A DNA stretch of 64,000 nt, from the NCBI GenBank assembly GCA_963768165.1, contig CAVYHJ010000013.1, positions 18,857-82,856 on the forward strand, written 5' to 3'. This DNA is from CAVYHJ01 sp963768165 [NCBI: uncultured bacterium] (GTDB taxonomy: Bacteria; UBP4; UBA4092). Below, in pieces: positions 33,827-42,700 of this stretch; position 1 is the stretch's first letter; every line of letters starts with the position of its first letter. The translations under genes and the position numbers were made by a program. A model generated the notes under the pieces. It saw only the letters and a program-made list of their open reading frames with translations. It was not told the origin of the DNA and searched no databases.

Positions 33827-34945
33827 ATGATTATAGAGAAGAAATATTATGAGATTTTTTTTATAGGGTCCGTAATATTTCTTCTCTTAGTTATTCGTAG
33901 TTTTTCTCAGACAATTGGGAATTGGACGGTAATTAATTATTTAAATGTTGCACGATCAGATAATGCGGCTGTGATTGCTCAAGATACTCTAATTTACACT
34001 TTTGGTGGGACTGCTTATACCAATACTCCTTATCCTGTCGAACGTGCAATTGTTCAATCGGATGGGAGGTTAAGCTCTTGGTCTCTTGAAAGTTCACAAA
34101 TGTTATCGGCAAGAGATTCGGGAGTAGGCGCCAGTGCCAATGGATATATCTATGCCATTGGGGGAGAAGATGAATATGCTAATTTAACAACGGTCGAAAG
34201 AGCTAAAATAAATCCAGATGGAACATTAAGTGAATGGACTGTCATCAGTGTATACACAGCCGTATTTTATGCCTCGACTTTAGTACAAACTTCAACATTT
34301 CTATATGTGATTGGGGGGACTTATACAGGAGATCCTTATGTATATCGAGCTTCTTTAAATACTGACGGTAGTTTAGGAACATGGACATTGCTTTCTTCAG
34401 AATTAAATATTGGTAGACAAAGTCATATGTCGATTTTAATCAACACAACATTATATGTCTTGGATGGATTCTATATCTCAGGGGGAACTAAATCTGTTGA
34501 AAAAGCGACGGTTTCCCCTGATGGAGAACTAAGTGCTTTTACTATTATAGGTAACACGGTGACATATCATGAAGGGGGACAATGTGTCTATGATGGACAA
34601 TATCTTTATGTTATTGATGGGTATCTAGGAGGGCCGCCTACTTATACGTGCGAGAAAGCACAAGTGTTTTCCGATGGGTCTCTTGGAACTTGGCAACCCG
34701 CAACGGCACAACAACTCAACGAAGACCAAAGCTATTTTGCTTTAGTACAAACGACTACCGCCGCCTATGTAATTGGTGGGTATAATGGCGCAGACTTAGC
34801 AAGTGTGGAATACGCCCCAATTATCTATCCTCTGCCTACAGGAATAGAGAAAAAGCTTTGGGAGATTTTTGATCAATTTAATGCCTCTCCTAACTCCTCT
34901 TCAAAAACAACGTCACCTACCCCGCCACCATTTATCTTGATTTAG
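33827..34945 (+). CDS. Kelch-type beta-propeller secreted protein 3
   Basis: A 372-residue third paralogue. The signal peptide is 'IFFIGSVIFLLLVIRSFSQ'; blades carry 'VERAIVQSDGRLSSW', 'VERAKINPDGTLSEW', 'RASLNTDGSLGTW', 'VEKATVSPDGELSAF' and 'CEKAQVFSDGSLGTW'. Unlike the first two it has no terminal-domain copy behind it. After 'GIEKKLWEIFD' it carries a low-complexity Ser/Thr/Pro tail. It is the last gene of the block and starts 14 bp after D3 without an SD. Confidence 0.75.
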   Translation: MIIEKKYYEIFFIGSVIFLLLVIRSFSQTIGNWTVINYLNVARSDNAAVIAQDTLIYTFGGTAYTNTPYPVERAIVQSDGRLSSWSLESSQMLSARDSGVGASANGYIYAIGGEDEYANLTTVERAKINPDGTLSEWTVISVYTAVFYASTLVQTSTFLYVIGGTYTGDPYVYRASLNTDGSLGTWTLLSSELNIGRQSHMSILINTTLYVLDGFYISGGTKSVEKATVSPDGELSAFTIIGNTVTYHEGGQCVYDGQYLYVIDGYLGGPPTYTCEKAQVFSDGSLGTWQPATAQQLNEDQSYFALVQTTTAAYVIGGYNGADLASVEYAPIIYPLPTGIEKKLWEIFDQFNASPNSSSKTTSPTPPPFILI

Positions 34946-35099
34946 TAGATGTCAAGCTCATCGCCCCAACCGGAGATTAGGGAATAATCTCTTTGTCTTC
35001 TTCGTAAAATATTCTCTTTTTAAACCCAATATAGGAACCCTGTCTTGCGATACAAAAGAAGTTTCGTTACACTGGAATAATCATCTGAGGAGGAAATTC

Positions 35100-36485
35100 A
35101 TGAGTTGGATTGACGATTTAAAAAAGCTATTGAACGGGAAAGTGATTACCGAGGAGTCCGCGTTAAATGAAGTGAGTTCGGATTTTGGCAGGATGATTAC
35201 GCGGGTACCCAAAGCCGTGATTCGTCCCACCTCCAGTGAGGATATTGCTAAAGTAATTCAATTTGCCAATCAGCATAAAATACCTGTCGCAACACGGGGA
35301 GAGGCGCATTCCCAGACGGGACAGTCTTTGAGCGAAGGGATTGTCATTTCGCTGACGTCCATGAATAAAGTCATTAATGTGGACACACAGAAAAAGTTGG
35401 TAACCGTGGAAACGGGAATTATCTGGCGGGATTTGGTGAATCATTTGAAATCCTATAAATTGATTCCGCCGGTATTAACCAATAATCTGGGTGTGACAGT
35501 CGGCGGGACATTGTCTATGGCGGGATTGGGAATCGCTTCATTCCGATATGGCGCGCAGGGTGATAATGTCGTGGCAATGGAAGTGGTCACTGGGGATGGC
35601 AAAATTGTCCAATGTTCGCCTACAGAGAATGCGGAATTGTTTGATAGTGTACGCTCGACCCTGGGTCAATTTGCCGTAATCACCAAAGCGACCTTGAAAG
35701 TCAGAGAACATCTCTCGAATATCCGGATGTATTATTTGCTCTATGACAAACTTGCGGTGTTTATGAAAGACGCGGAAATCTTAATGCGCGACGAACGATT
35801 TGGTTACATCGAATCGTGGTGTGTGCCGTGTCCACAAGGATTCAAGAAAGTTGGCGGGCAAAAACAGGCGTTCGCGGAATGGTTTTTCCCCATGCATGTC
35901 TCGATTGAATATGATCCCGCCAATTCACCTAATGATAAAGAACTGTTAAAAGGTTTGAATTTTTACAAACACACCCATACGGAAGATTATGATATTTATG
36001 AATTTGCCAGTCGCTTGGAACCCTTATTTGAGTTATGGAAACGCATGGGCTATTGGAAAAATACCCACCCTTGGATGGAATCCATATTGCCCTGGAACAC
36101 GGCAGAAATGTATATCAATCAAGTCCTCGCAAACTTGCCCCCTCAATCTCTTGGCGGGGGACATATTCTGCTTTGGCCATCGAGCGGAAAGACATCGAGC
36201 ATACCCTATTTCATGCGTCCCGCAGGAGAGTTTGTTATGGGTTTTGGCATATTACCCGGACTTCCTAAAGAATTTCTTGAGCAGGCATTGCCAAAATTAC
36301 AAATGGCATCGGATGCCAGCATGATGATGGGTGGGAAACGCTATCTCTCCGGAATTATACAATTTGACCAGCAGCGCTGGAAACAACATTACGGAGAACA
36401 TTGGAACAAGATTCAGGAATTAAAACGAAAATATGACCCAAAAGGTATTTTAAATCCAGGATTTATTGAATACGAAAAATCATAA
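35100..36485 (+). CDS. FAD-binding oxidoreductase, cytokinin-dehydrogenase-like
   Basis: A 461-residue vanillyl-alcohol-oxidase-fold flavoprotein. The N-terminal FAD-binding-4 domain has 'VIRPTSSEDIAKVIQFANQH' and 'TRGEAHSQTGQS'; His70 sits where cytokinin dehydrogenases attach FAD covalently (R-G-x-G-H-S motif, here AHS). 'LGVTVGGTLSMAGLGIASFR' and 'TGDGKIVQCSPTEN' complete the FAD site. The C-terminal substrate domain ends 'ELKRKYDPKGILNPG', the usual terminus of this family. The substrate need not be a cytokinin; bacterial relatives include sugar and alcohol oxidases. A strong TGAGGAGGAAATTC site precedes the ATG. It probably forms an operon with the next gene 11 bp away. Confidence 0.85.
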   Translation: MSWIDDLKKLLNGKVITEESALNEVSSDFGRMITRVPKAVIRPTSSEDIAKVIQFANQHKIPVATRGEAHSQTGQSLSEGIVISLTSMNKVINVDTQKKLVTVETGIIWRDLVNHLKSYKLIPPVLTNNLGVTVGGTLSMAGLGIASFRYGAQGDNVVAMEVVTGDGKIVQCSPTENAELFDSVRSTLGQFAVITKATLKVREHLSNIRMYYLLYDKLAVFMKDAEILMRDERFGYIESWCVPCPQGFKKVGGQKQAFAEWFFPMHVSIEYDPANSPNDKELLKGLNFYKHTHTEDYDIYEFASRLEPLFELWKRMGYWKNTHPWMESILPWNTAEMYINQVLANLPPQSLGGGHILLWPSSGKTSSIPYFMRPAGEFVMGFGILPGLPKEFLEQALPKLQMASDASMMMGGKRYLSGIIQFDQQRWKQHYGEHWNKIQELKRKYDPKGILNPGFIEYEKS

Positions 36486-36496
36486 AGGAGTCTTAT

Positions 36497-37345
36497 ACGT
36501 TAAAAATAGGATTAGCAGATCATCATTTAAATAATTATCACAGCAATACGTTTCTACGATTAACGAATACGACCTTAGCGGGTGAGCAGGCGAAAATTTC
36601 TTTTGCCTGGGAATCGAATCCGACGGGTGATGATTGGTGCCAGAAGAATAATGTCAAGCGATGTGCGTCTTTGGAAGAGGTAGTGAAAGAGTCGGATGTC
36701 ATCATGATCATGGCGCCGGATAGTATTGATTTTCATCCGGAGTTTTGCCAGAAAGTCCTTCCATTTAAGAAACCCACCTTGATTGATAAATTTTTGGCAC
36801 TGACCTTGAAAGAATCAAGTGCCATTGTCAGTCTCGCCAAACAGACTGGCACACCGATTATGTCCAGTTCGGCGTTGGCCTTTGCCGTGGAATTGGAACA
36901 ATTGATGGATTCCGTGCCGAAAGAACCAACCGAAATGTATTCCCGTGGATTATCGAAATGGGCGGGATATGGTATCCATACCATCGCGCCGGTATTGCGG
37001 GTTATGGGCGCAAATTTTAAAAGATTGATAGATACAGGGACTCCTACAGCCCATACCGTTACTCTTGATTATGGCCAAAATCGTAACGCCGTAATAGAAG
37101 TCCGTCAGGCAGAAAATGAATGGGATGTTTTCCCCTGGCAATTTGGCATTCGTGCGGGAGATAAATATATTGGAGCTACGGTCAAAGATTTCGATGGATT
37201 TTATACCAATTTAATGCGGCAGGTTATCCATTTCTTCAAGACCGGCAACCCCAATTTCCCTATTGAATCCTCCTTGGCCGCCGTCCGCATTTTGGAAGAC
37301 GCTGTCAAATCCCAACAAGCCGGCGGACAGTGGATTACATATTAA
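36497..37345 (+). CDS. Gfo/Idh/MocA-like oxidoreductase (apparent ACG start)
   Basis: A protein of about 282 residues with an oxidoreductase-like layout: N-terminal Rossmann-type segment 'LKIGLADHHLNNYHS', 'EEVVKESDVIMIMAPDSIDF', 'FKKPTLIDKFLALTLKESSA' and a C-terminal alpha/beta part ending 'AAVRILEDAVKSQQAGGQW'. The glycine-rich GxGxxG is not evident, so cofactor binding is uncertain. An AAAGGAG site at 36484-36490 is followed 6 nt later by ACG, not ATG. Reading from there gives a complete N-terminus, whereas the first standard codon (TTG at 36671) would delete the first 58 residues. ACG is therefore either a rare initiator, a mutated ATG or a sequence error. Confidence 0.6.
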   Translation, partial: TLKIGLADHHLNNYHSNTFLRLTNTTLAGEQAKISFAWESNPTGDDWCQKNNVKRCASLEEVVKESDVIMIMAPDSIDFHPEFCQKVLPFKKPTLIDKFLALTLKESSAIVSLAKQTGTPIMSSSALAFAVELEQLMDSVPKEPTEMYSRGLSKWAGYGIHTIAPVLRVMGANFKRLIDTGTPTAHTVTLDYGQNRNAVIEVRQAENEWDVFPWQFGIRAGDKYIGATVKDFDGFYTNLMRQVIHFFKTGNPNFPIESSLAAVRILEDAVKSQQAGGQWITY

Positions 37346-37370
37346 AGAGTTTCAAGTTCAGGGTTTAAAG

Positions 37371-38333
37371 TTAAGAAATCGAGGTTCCTTGAGATAGGGA
37401 CTTGCTCTTCCGTTGAATTCGGCTTTCCACATAATCAGCTATTTGAGGTAATATGTCTCCTCTAAAATTCAAACGAGATAAATGTTGTTTGGTACATTGG
37501 ATAAGTTCATCCAATTTCCGTTTGGCGTTATCCTTTCCCATGATGGAGACAAAATTTACTTCCGGGTGAACGGTAGATGGGACTTCTCCCGTTTCGATAG
37601 TATCCAGAATATCATCGGTAATCTGATATGCCAATCCCAAATCAGCGGCATAACGCACGATAGTATCCACTTCTGTTGGATTGGCCTGCGCAAGTAACGC
37701 CCCCGCGCGCGCGGCATATTCAAACAAAGCGGCGGTCTTATGTTGATGAATATACATCAACGTCTCATAATCAATTACTTTCCCGCGGGATTGGATATCC
37801 ATGGTTTGACCGCCAATCATTCCTTTGGTTCCCACGGTTTGGGCCAGGTGACGGATTAGCTCAATTCCCAATTCCCCGGGTACTTCCCGTGCGAGGAGTT
37901 CAAACGCATAGGTCAATAATGCATCGGCTGCCAGCATGGCAATGGCTTCTCCAAATACGATATGGTTGGTCGGTTTTTCATGTCGTATGGCCGCATTATC
38001 CATGCAGGGAAAATCGTCGAGAATCAAAGAACTGGTATGTACGATTTCAATGGCACAAGCGGTGGCGCAAACCACCTTCTTAAATTTTTCCTCTTTTTTT
38101 GTAGGATTCCAGCGCGCTGAAATCCTACCGTCTGCAGAGGGGGACTGGGGGTGGTGTAAAGAATCATAGACCGCATACATCAATACCGGACGGATACGTT
38201 TTCCTTTGGAAAATAGGGAATAATTCATGGATTTCCAAAGAGACGGGACTTCCTTTTCTACTTTAGGCAGACAGGATTTCAACCCTTGATCTATTTCTCT
38301 CCGTTTTATTTTTAAATATTGTTTAAGTGTCAT
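37371..38333 (-). CDS. Polyprenyl diphosphate synthase (IspA-like) with in-frame insertion
   Basis: A 320-residue E-isoprenyl diphosphate synthase. 'SKGKRIRPVLMYAVYDSL' gives the GKRxRP motif. The first Asp-rich motif is in 'SLILDDFPCMDNA', 'IGGQTMDIQSRG' follows, and the second Asp-rich motif is 'ITDDILDTIETG'. It condenses IPP with allylic diphosphates to make farnesyl or geranylgeranyl diphosphate. Residues about 60-82 (HHPQSPSADGR then ISARWNPTKK) are extra relative to the family and are encoded by a palindromic repeat inserted in frame, between GKRxRP and the first Asp-rich motif. It lies 3 bp from the aminotransferase gene and may be co-transcribed with it. Confidence 0.85.
   Translation of the reverse strand: MTLKQYLKIKRREIDQGLKSCLPKVEKEVPSLWKSMNYSLFSKGKRIRPVLMYAVYDSLHHPQSPSADGRISARWNPTKKEEKFKKVVCATACAIEIVHTSSLILDDFPCMDNAAIRHEKPTNHIVFGEAIAMLAADALLTYAFELLAREVPGELGIELIRHLAQTVGTKGMIGGQTMDIQSRGKVIDYETLMYIHQHKTAALFEYAARAGALLAQANPTEVDTIVRYAADLGLAYQITDDILDTIETGEVPSTVHPEVNFVSIMGKDNAKRKLDELIQCTKQHLSRLNFRGDILPQIADYVESRIQRKSKSLSQGTSIS
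38101..38156. repeat. Palindromic element inside the prenyl synthase gene
   Basis: 38101-38128 is a 28-bp inverted repeat with one mismatch: outer arms GTAGGATT and AATCCTAC around CAGCGCGCTG. It is followed by CAGAGGGGGACTGGGGGTGG. It encodes the extra residues about 60-82 without breaking the frame, as the palindromic elements of Rickettsia genes do. Confidence 0.7.
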
Positions 38334-38336
38334 TCT

Positions 38337-39530
38337 TTATGATTTGGTCAAAGCGTCTTTCATCCGCTGAATTCCTTTTTCGATATTCTCCATCGAAGTG
38401 GCATAGGAGATTCGGATGAAGGGGTCGGTGCCAAATGCTGAACCGGGAACAACGGCAATATGTGCTTTCTCCAAAAGGTACGCACATAACTCCACGGAGT
38501 TGGAAACTTTTTTCCCGTCAAAGGTTTTGCCATAATAGGCGCTGATATTCGGAAACACATAAAACGCGCCTTTGGGAACACGGCAGGTGACACCGGGAAT
38601 TCCTATAAGCAATTCGATAATTCTTTTTCGCCGTCTATCAAATTCGGCGTGCATTTTCTTGAGCGGTTCCGCACTGGGACCTTGTAACGCTTCAATCCCG
38701 CCTTTCTGCACAAAGGAAGTTGGATTGGAGGTTGTATGGCTTTGAATTTCCGACATGGCAGAAATGGCTTCTTTGGGTCCGGCGCAATAACCCAACCGCC
38801 AACCCGTCATCGAATAACTCTTGGAAAAAGTAAAACAGGAAATGGTTAAGTCATATATTTCTTTTCCGAAACTTGCCATACCGACATGTTCTTCCCCGTC
38901 ATACACCAAATCTTCATAACACTCATCGGAACAAACGATAATCTTTTTCTCCACACAAATATCCGCAATCGCTTTCAATTCTTTTTTCGTATAGATACAA
39001 CCCGTCGGGTTGGAAGGGCTATTCATAATCAGTATTTTGGTTTTTGGGGTAATGGCTTTTCTAAATTCTTCCGGTGTCATTTTGAAATCATTTTCTTCTT
39101 TGGTTTGCACAAAGACATTGGTCCCTTCCGCCAGTTTGACCATTTCAGGATAACTGACCCAATACGGTGCCGGAATAATGACTTCGTCGCCTTTGTCAAT
39201 CAACGCCAGCATGATGTTATACAACGAATGTTTTCCGCCGCAGGAGGCGATAATTTGATTGGGTGCATATTCCAACCCATTACGCCTTTTCAATTTCTCG
39301 GACAGGGCTTTTTTCAATTCGGGTGTCCCTGCCGCCGCGGTATACTTGGTGACGCCCGCTTGAATCGCTTTAATCCCCGCTTGTTTGATATGTTCCGGTG
39401 TATCAAAATCCGGTTCTCCAACACCGAAATCAATGACATCTACGCCTTGATCTTTCAATTGTTTTGCTTTGGCGGAAATAGCCAACGTCGGTGAGGCTTC
39501 TATTAAGGTGGTACGATGAGCTAATTTCAT
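38337..39530 (-). CDS. Class I pyridoxal-phosphate aminotransferase (aspartate-type)
   Basis: A 397-residue fold-type I aminotransferase. 'DVIDFGVGEPDFDTPEHIKQ' is the usual N-terminus; 'ILIMNSPSNPTGCIYTKKEL' and 'CSDECYEDLVYDGEEHVGMA' give the NPTG and D-x-Y elements. The PLP lysine is in 'TFSKSYSMTGWRLGYCAGP', and Arg for the substrate carboxylate is in 'DPFIRISYATS'. It resembles AspC/AspB-type aspartate or aromatic aminotransferases of subgroup I gamma. It interconverts amino acids and 2-oxoacids in the cytoplasm. The 3' end lies 3 bp from the prenyl synthase start. Confidence 0.92.
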   Translation of the reverse strand: MKLAHRTTLIEASPTLAISAKAKQLKDQGVDVIDFGVGEPDFDTPEHIKQAGIKAIQAGVTKYTAAAGTPELKKALSEKLKRRNGLEYAPNQIIASCGGKHSLYNIMLALIDKGDEVIIPAPYWVSYPEMVKLAEGTNVFVQTKEENDFKMTPEEFRKAITPKTKILIMNSPSNPTGCIYTKKELKAIADICVEKKIIVCSDECYEDLVYDGEEHVGMASFGKEIYDLTISCFTFSKSYSMTGWRLGYCAGPKEAISAMSEIQSHTTSNPTSFVQKGGIEALQGPSAEPLKKMHAEFDRRRKRIIELLIGIPGVTCRVPKGAFYVFPNISAYYGKTFDGKKVSNSVELCAYLLEKAHIAVVPGSAFGTDPFIRISYATSMENIEKGIQRMKDALTKS

Positions 39531-39580
39531 GATAACTTCCCCCTTTTATGAATTTATAATATTTGAATTATTATATCGGA

Positions 39581-39597
39581 TGTAACAAAGTGTTACA
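39581..39597. promoter_or_regulatory. TGTAAC-N5-GTTACA inverted repeat
   Basis: A perfect 6-bp-arm palindrome with a 5-bp spacer in the 208-bp gap upstream of the sedolisin-PKD gene. A near-identical site, TGTAAC-N6-GTTACA, lies upstream of the other PKD-rich gene (56259-56276). Confidence 0.35.
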
Positions 39598-39738
39598 AAT
39601 GGAATTTATCTCTCTAAAATTTTGATAGTCAAATTAAAATAATGGTGCTATATTTTAATATCTATAATGAGCAAGTGCATGAGCGAACATGCCCGGCTTT
39701 CGATATGGATTTATATCATTAACCGGTATATAAAAATC

Positions 39739-42700
39739 ATGTTTTTTAAAAAACTTATTTTCCTATTCATTACAACGTTTTTCTTAGTAGTGACCGGTGT
39801 GTTCTCACAGCCGGTTCATACCATGCGACCGCCGATTCATGTTATCCATCCTCTTCAACCACTTTCCCCGTTAGCGAGTCCTGCCGGATTTTCTCCCAGT
39901 CAAATTCGCGCGGCATACAACTTGCCCACCACCGGCGGCACGGGCACCATCGCTATTATTGATGCCTACGATGACACCAGCGCGCAAAATGATTTCAATG
40001 TATTCTCCCAGCAATTTGGTTTGTTGACCGCAACCACCACTAATTTTGAAATCCATAAGATGAGTTCCACCATTGCCTTGGCGACTACCGACAATTGGGC
40101 ATTGGAAATATCCCTGGATATTGAATGGTCGCACGCCATTGCTCCCAATGCAAAAATCCTTTTGGTGGAAGCTGTCTCACCATCGGATACAGATTTGCTT
40201 TCCGCGGTGCAGTATGCCGCCGGGCGCTCTGATGTCGTAGCCGTTTCCATGAGTTGGGGTGGAAATGAATTTAGTGGTTCAAACACATACGATTCCTATT
40301 TTACAAGTACTCATGGTGTGAATTTCTTTGCATCCTCGGGGGATAGCGGGACAGGAGTCGAATGGCCCGCCGTCTCCGTTAACGTGACAGGTGTCGGAGG
40401 AACACAATTAACTCTCTCTGCTCAAACCACTGTTACTTCGGAAGTCGCATGGAGCGGGAGCGGCGGCGGGTTAAGTAAATATGTCTCCGAACCCAGTTAT
40501 CAAAGTACGTACGGTGTTCCTTCTGCCAATGGGTTCCGCGCGGTTCCTGATGTATCTTATAATGGGTCCAGTAATTCTCTCTATGCTGTTTATGATAGTT
40601 TGGGTGAAAGTGGATGGATTGAGGTTTATGGAACCAGTGCGGGTTCTCCTCAATGGGCTGCGATTCGTGCCTTGGGCGGTAGTTTGGTGAATAATACCAC
40701 TTTTTATTCCATAGCCGCCATCCATTCCGACTATACGACCGATTTTCGAGATATTACCAGCGGCAGTAATGGAGGTAGTGGTTTTTATACCAAAGCGACA
40801 ACGGGATATGATTATGTTACCGGATTAGGCAGTCCATTAACGGATAATTTTAGTGCTGTGCCATTAGCTAACTTTGTCGGCACACCTACCACAGGCAATG
40901 GACCTTATACTGTGAATTTTACGGACAGCACACTGTTTTATCCAACCGGATGGAACTGGACTTTTGGAGACGGGTCAACAAGTACTTCCGAAAATCCTTC
41001 CCATACCTATTCGGCGGTGACTTCACCTACCTATTATACAGTTCAGTTGATTGCCACCAATTCCTATGGCACCAGTACGTTAATTAGAACCAATTATATT
41101 TTCGTGACTGAACCTTTACCAACCCCCGGATTCTATGGGACACCCAGTAGTGGCACTTCTCCCTTAACTGTGAATTTTGCGGATACCTCGGGTAACAGTC
41201 CCACTGCCTGGTTATGGCAATTTGGCGATGGGAGTACCAGTAACATTCAAAACCCTTCGCATACTTATACATCATCTAGTTCGGCAACTTATAGTGTGAC
41301 TTTGATTGTCAGCAATTCTTTTGGGACAACAACCAGTATCAAGAGCAATTATATTAAAATTACTCCTCCTCCCGTTGCCGGATTCTTTGGTACACCGACC
41401 AGTGGTGCTTCCCCACTAACCGTGAATTTCACCGACACTTCTGCCAATAATCCTACCGGCTGGCAGTGGAATTTTGGAGATGGTAGTACCAGCACGGTGC
41501 AAAATCCCCCGCATACGTATGTTTCCTCAACGGTCGCCACCTATACTGTCAGGCTCATTGTGACCAATTCACTGGGAACAAGTACCAGTACCCTGACCAA
41601 TTATATTAAAGTATCCCCTCCACCTATCGCGGGATTCTTCGGTTCTCCCACCAGTGGAATATCTCCATTGACTGTAAACTTTACTGACACCTCAGCAAAT
41701 ATTCCGACAGCATGGGCTTGGAGTTTTGGTGATGGTAGTATCTCTAATATTCAATATCCTTCTCATCAATACACAGTATCCACTTCCGCGTCATTCACGG
41801 TCACTTTGATCGCCAGCAATTCTTTTGGAGCGAATACCGCTGTCTACGCAAACTATATTCAAGTAACTCCTCCGCCTCCAATCGCGCAATTCTATGGTTT
41901 TCCAACAAGCGGGACTTCTCCATTGATCGTGAATTTCACTGATACCTCGCTAAATAATCCCACATCCTGGTCTTGGAATTTTGGCGATGGGAGCACTGCC
42001 AGTATACAAAACCCGGTGCATACTTATGGAATCGTCAGTTCTCCAACATCCTATGCAGTACAACTCATTGTAAGCAATAGTTTCGGGACCAGTACCTTAA
42101 TTAACTCAAATTATGTTACTGTCCTGCCTCCTCCTCCGTTTGCCGGATTCTTTGGAACTCCCACCAGCGGATACGGCGTGCTGACGGTGAACTTTACAGA
42201 TACCACTGCCAATTATCCCACAGGATGGATTTGGAGTTACGGAGATGGCGCGAGTACTACCATTCAGAACCCCCAGCACATTTATAGTGCTGTCACAACT
42301 TCGGTTTCTTATACGGTTCAATTAATCGCTACGAATTCTTATGGGACTACAACATCCGTTCGCACTAATTATATTTTTGTGACGGAACCTCCTCCCACCG
42401 CCGGATTTAGTTTTAGTCCTTTAAATGGATTTGGTCCTTTGACGGTTAACTTCGTGGATACCTCTGCCAATAATCCCACGTCATGGAATTGGAATTTCGG
42501 GGATGGCGCGGTTACAACCATTCAAAATCCATCGCATATTTATGGAACTGTCTCTACGCCAACTTCGTTTACAATTCGTTTCATTGTTTCCAATGCGTTT
42601 GGCACCGGCACTTCCACCCAAACGATTCCCGTTACGGAACCTTCACCTGCTGCCGGATTTAGCGGAACACCAACCGGTGGCAACGGACCTTTAACAGTTA

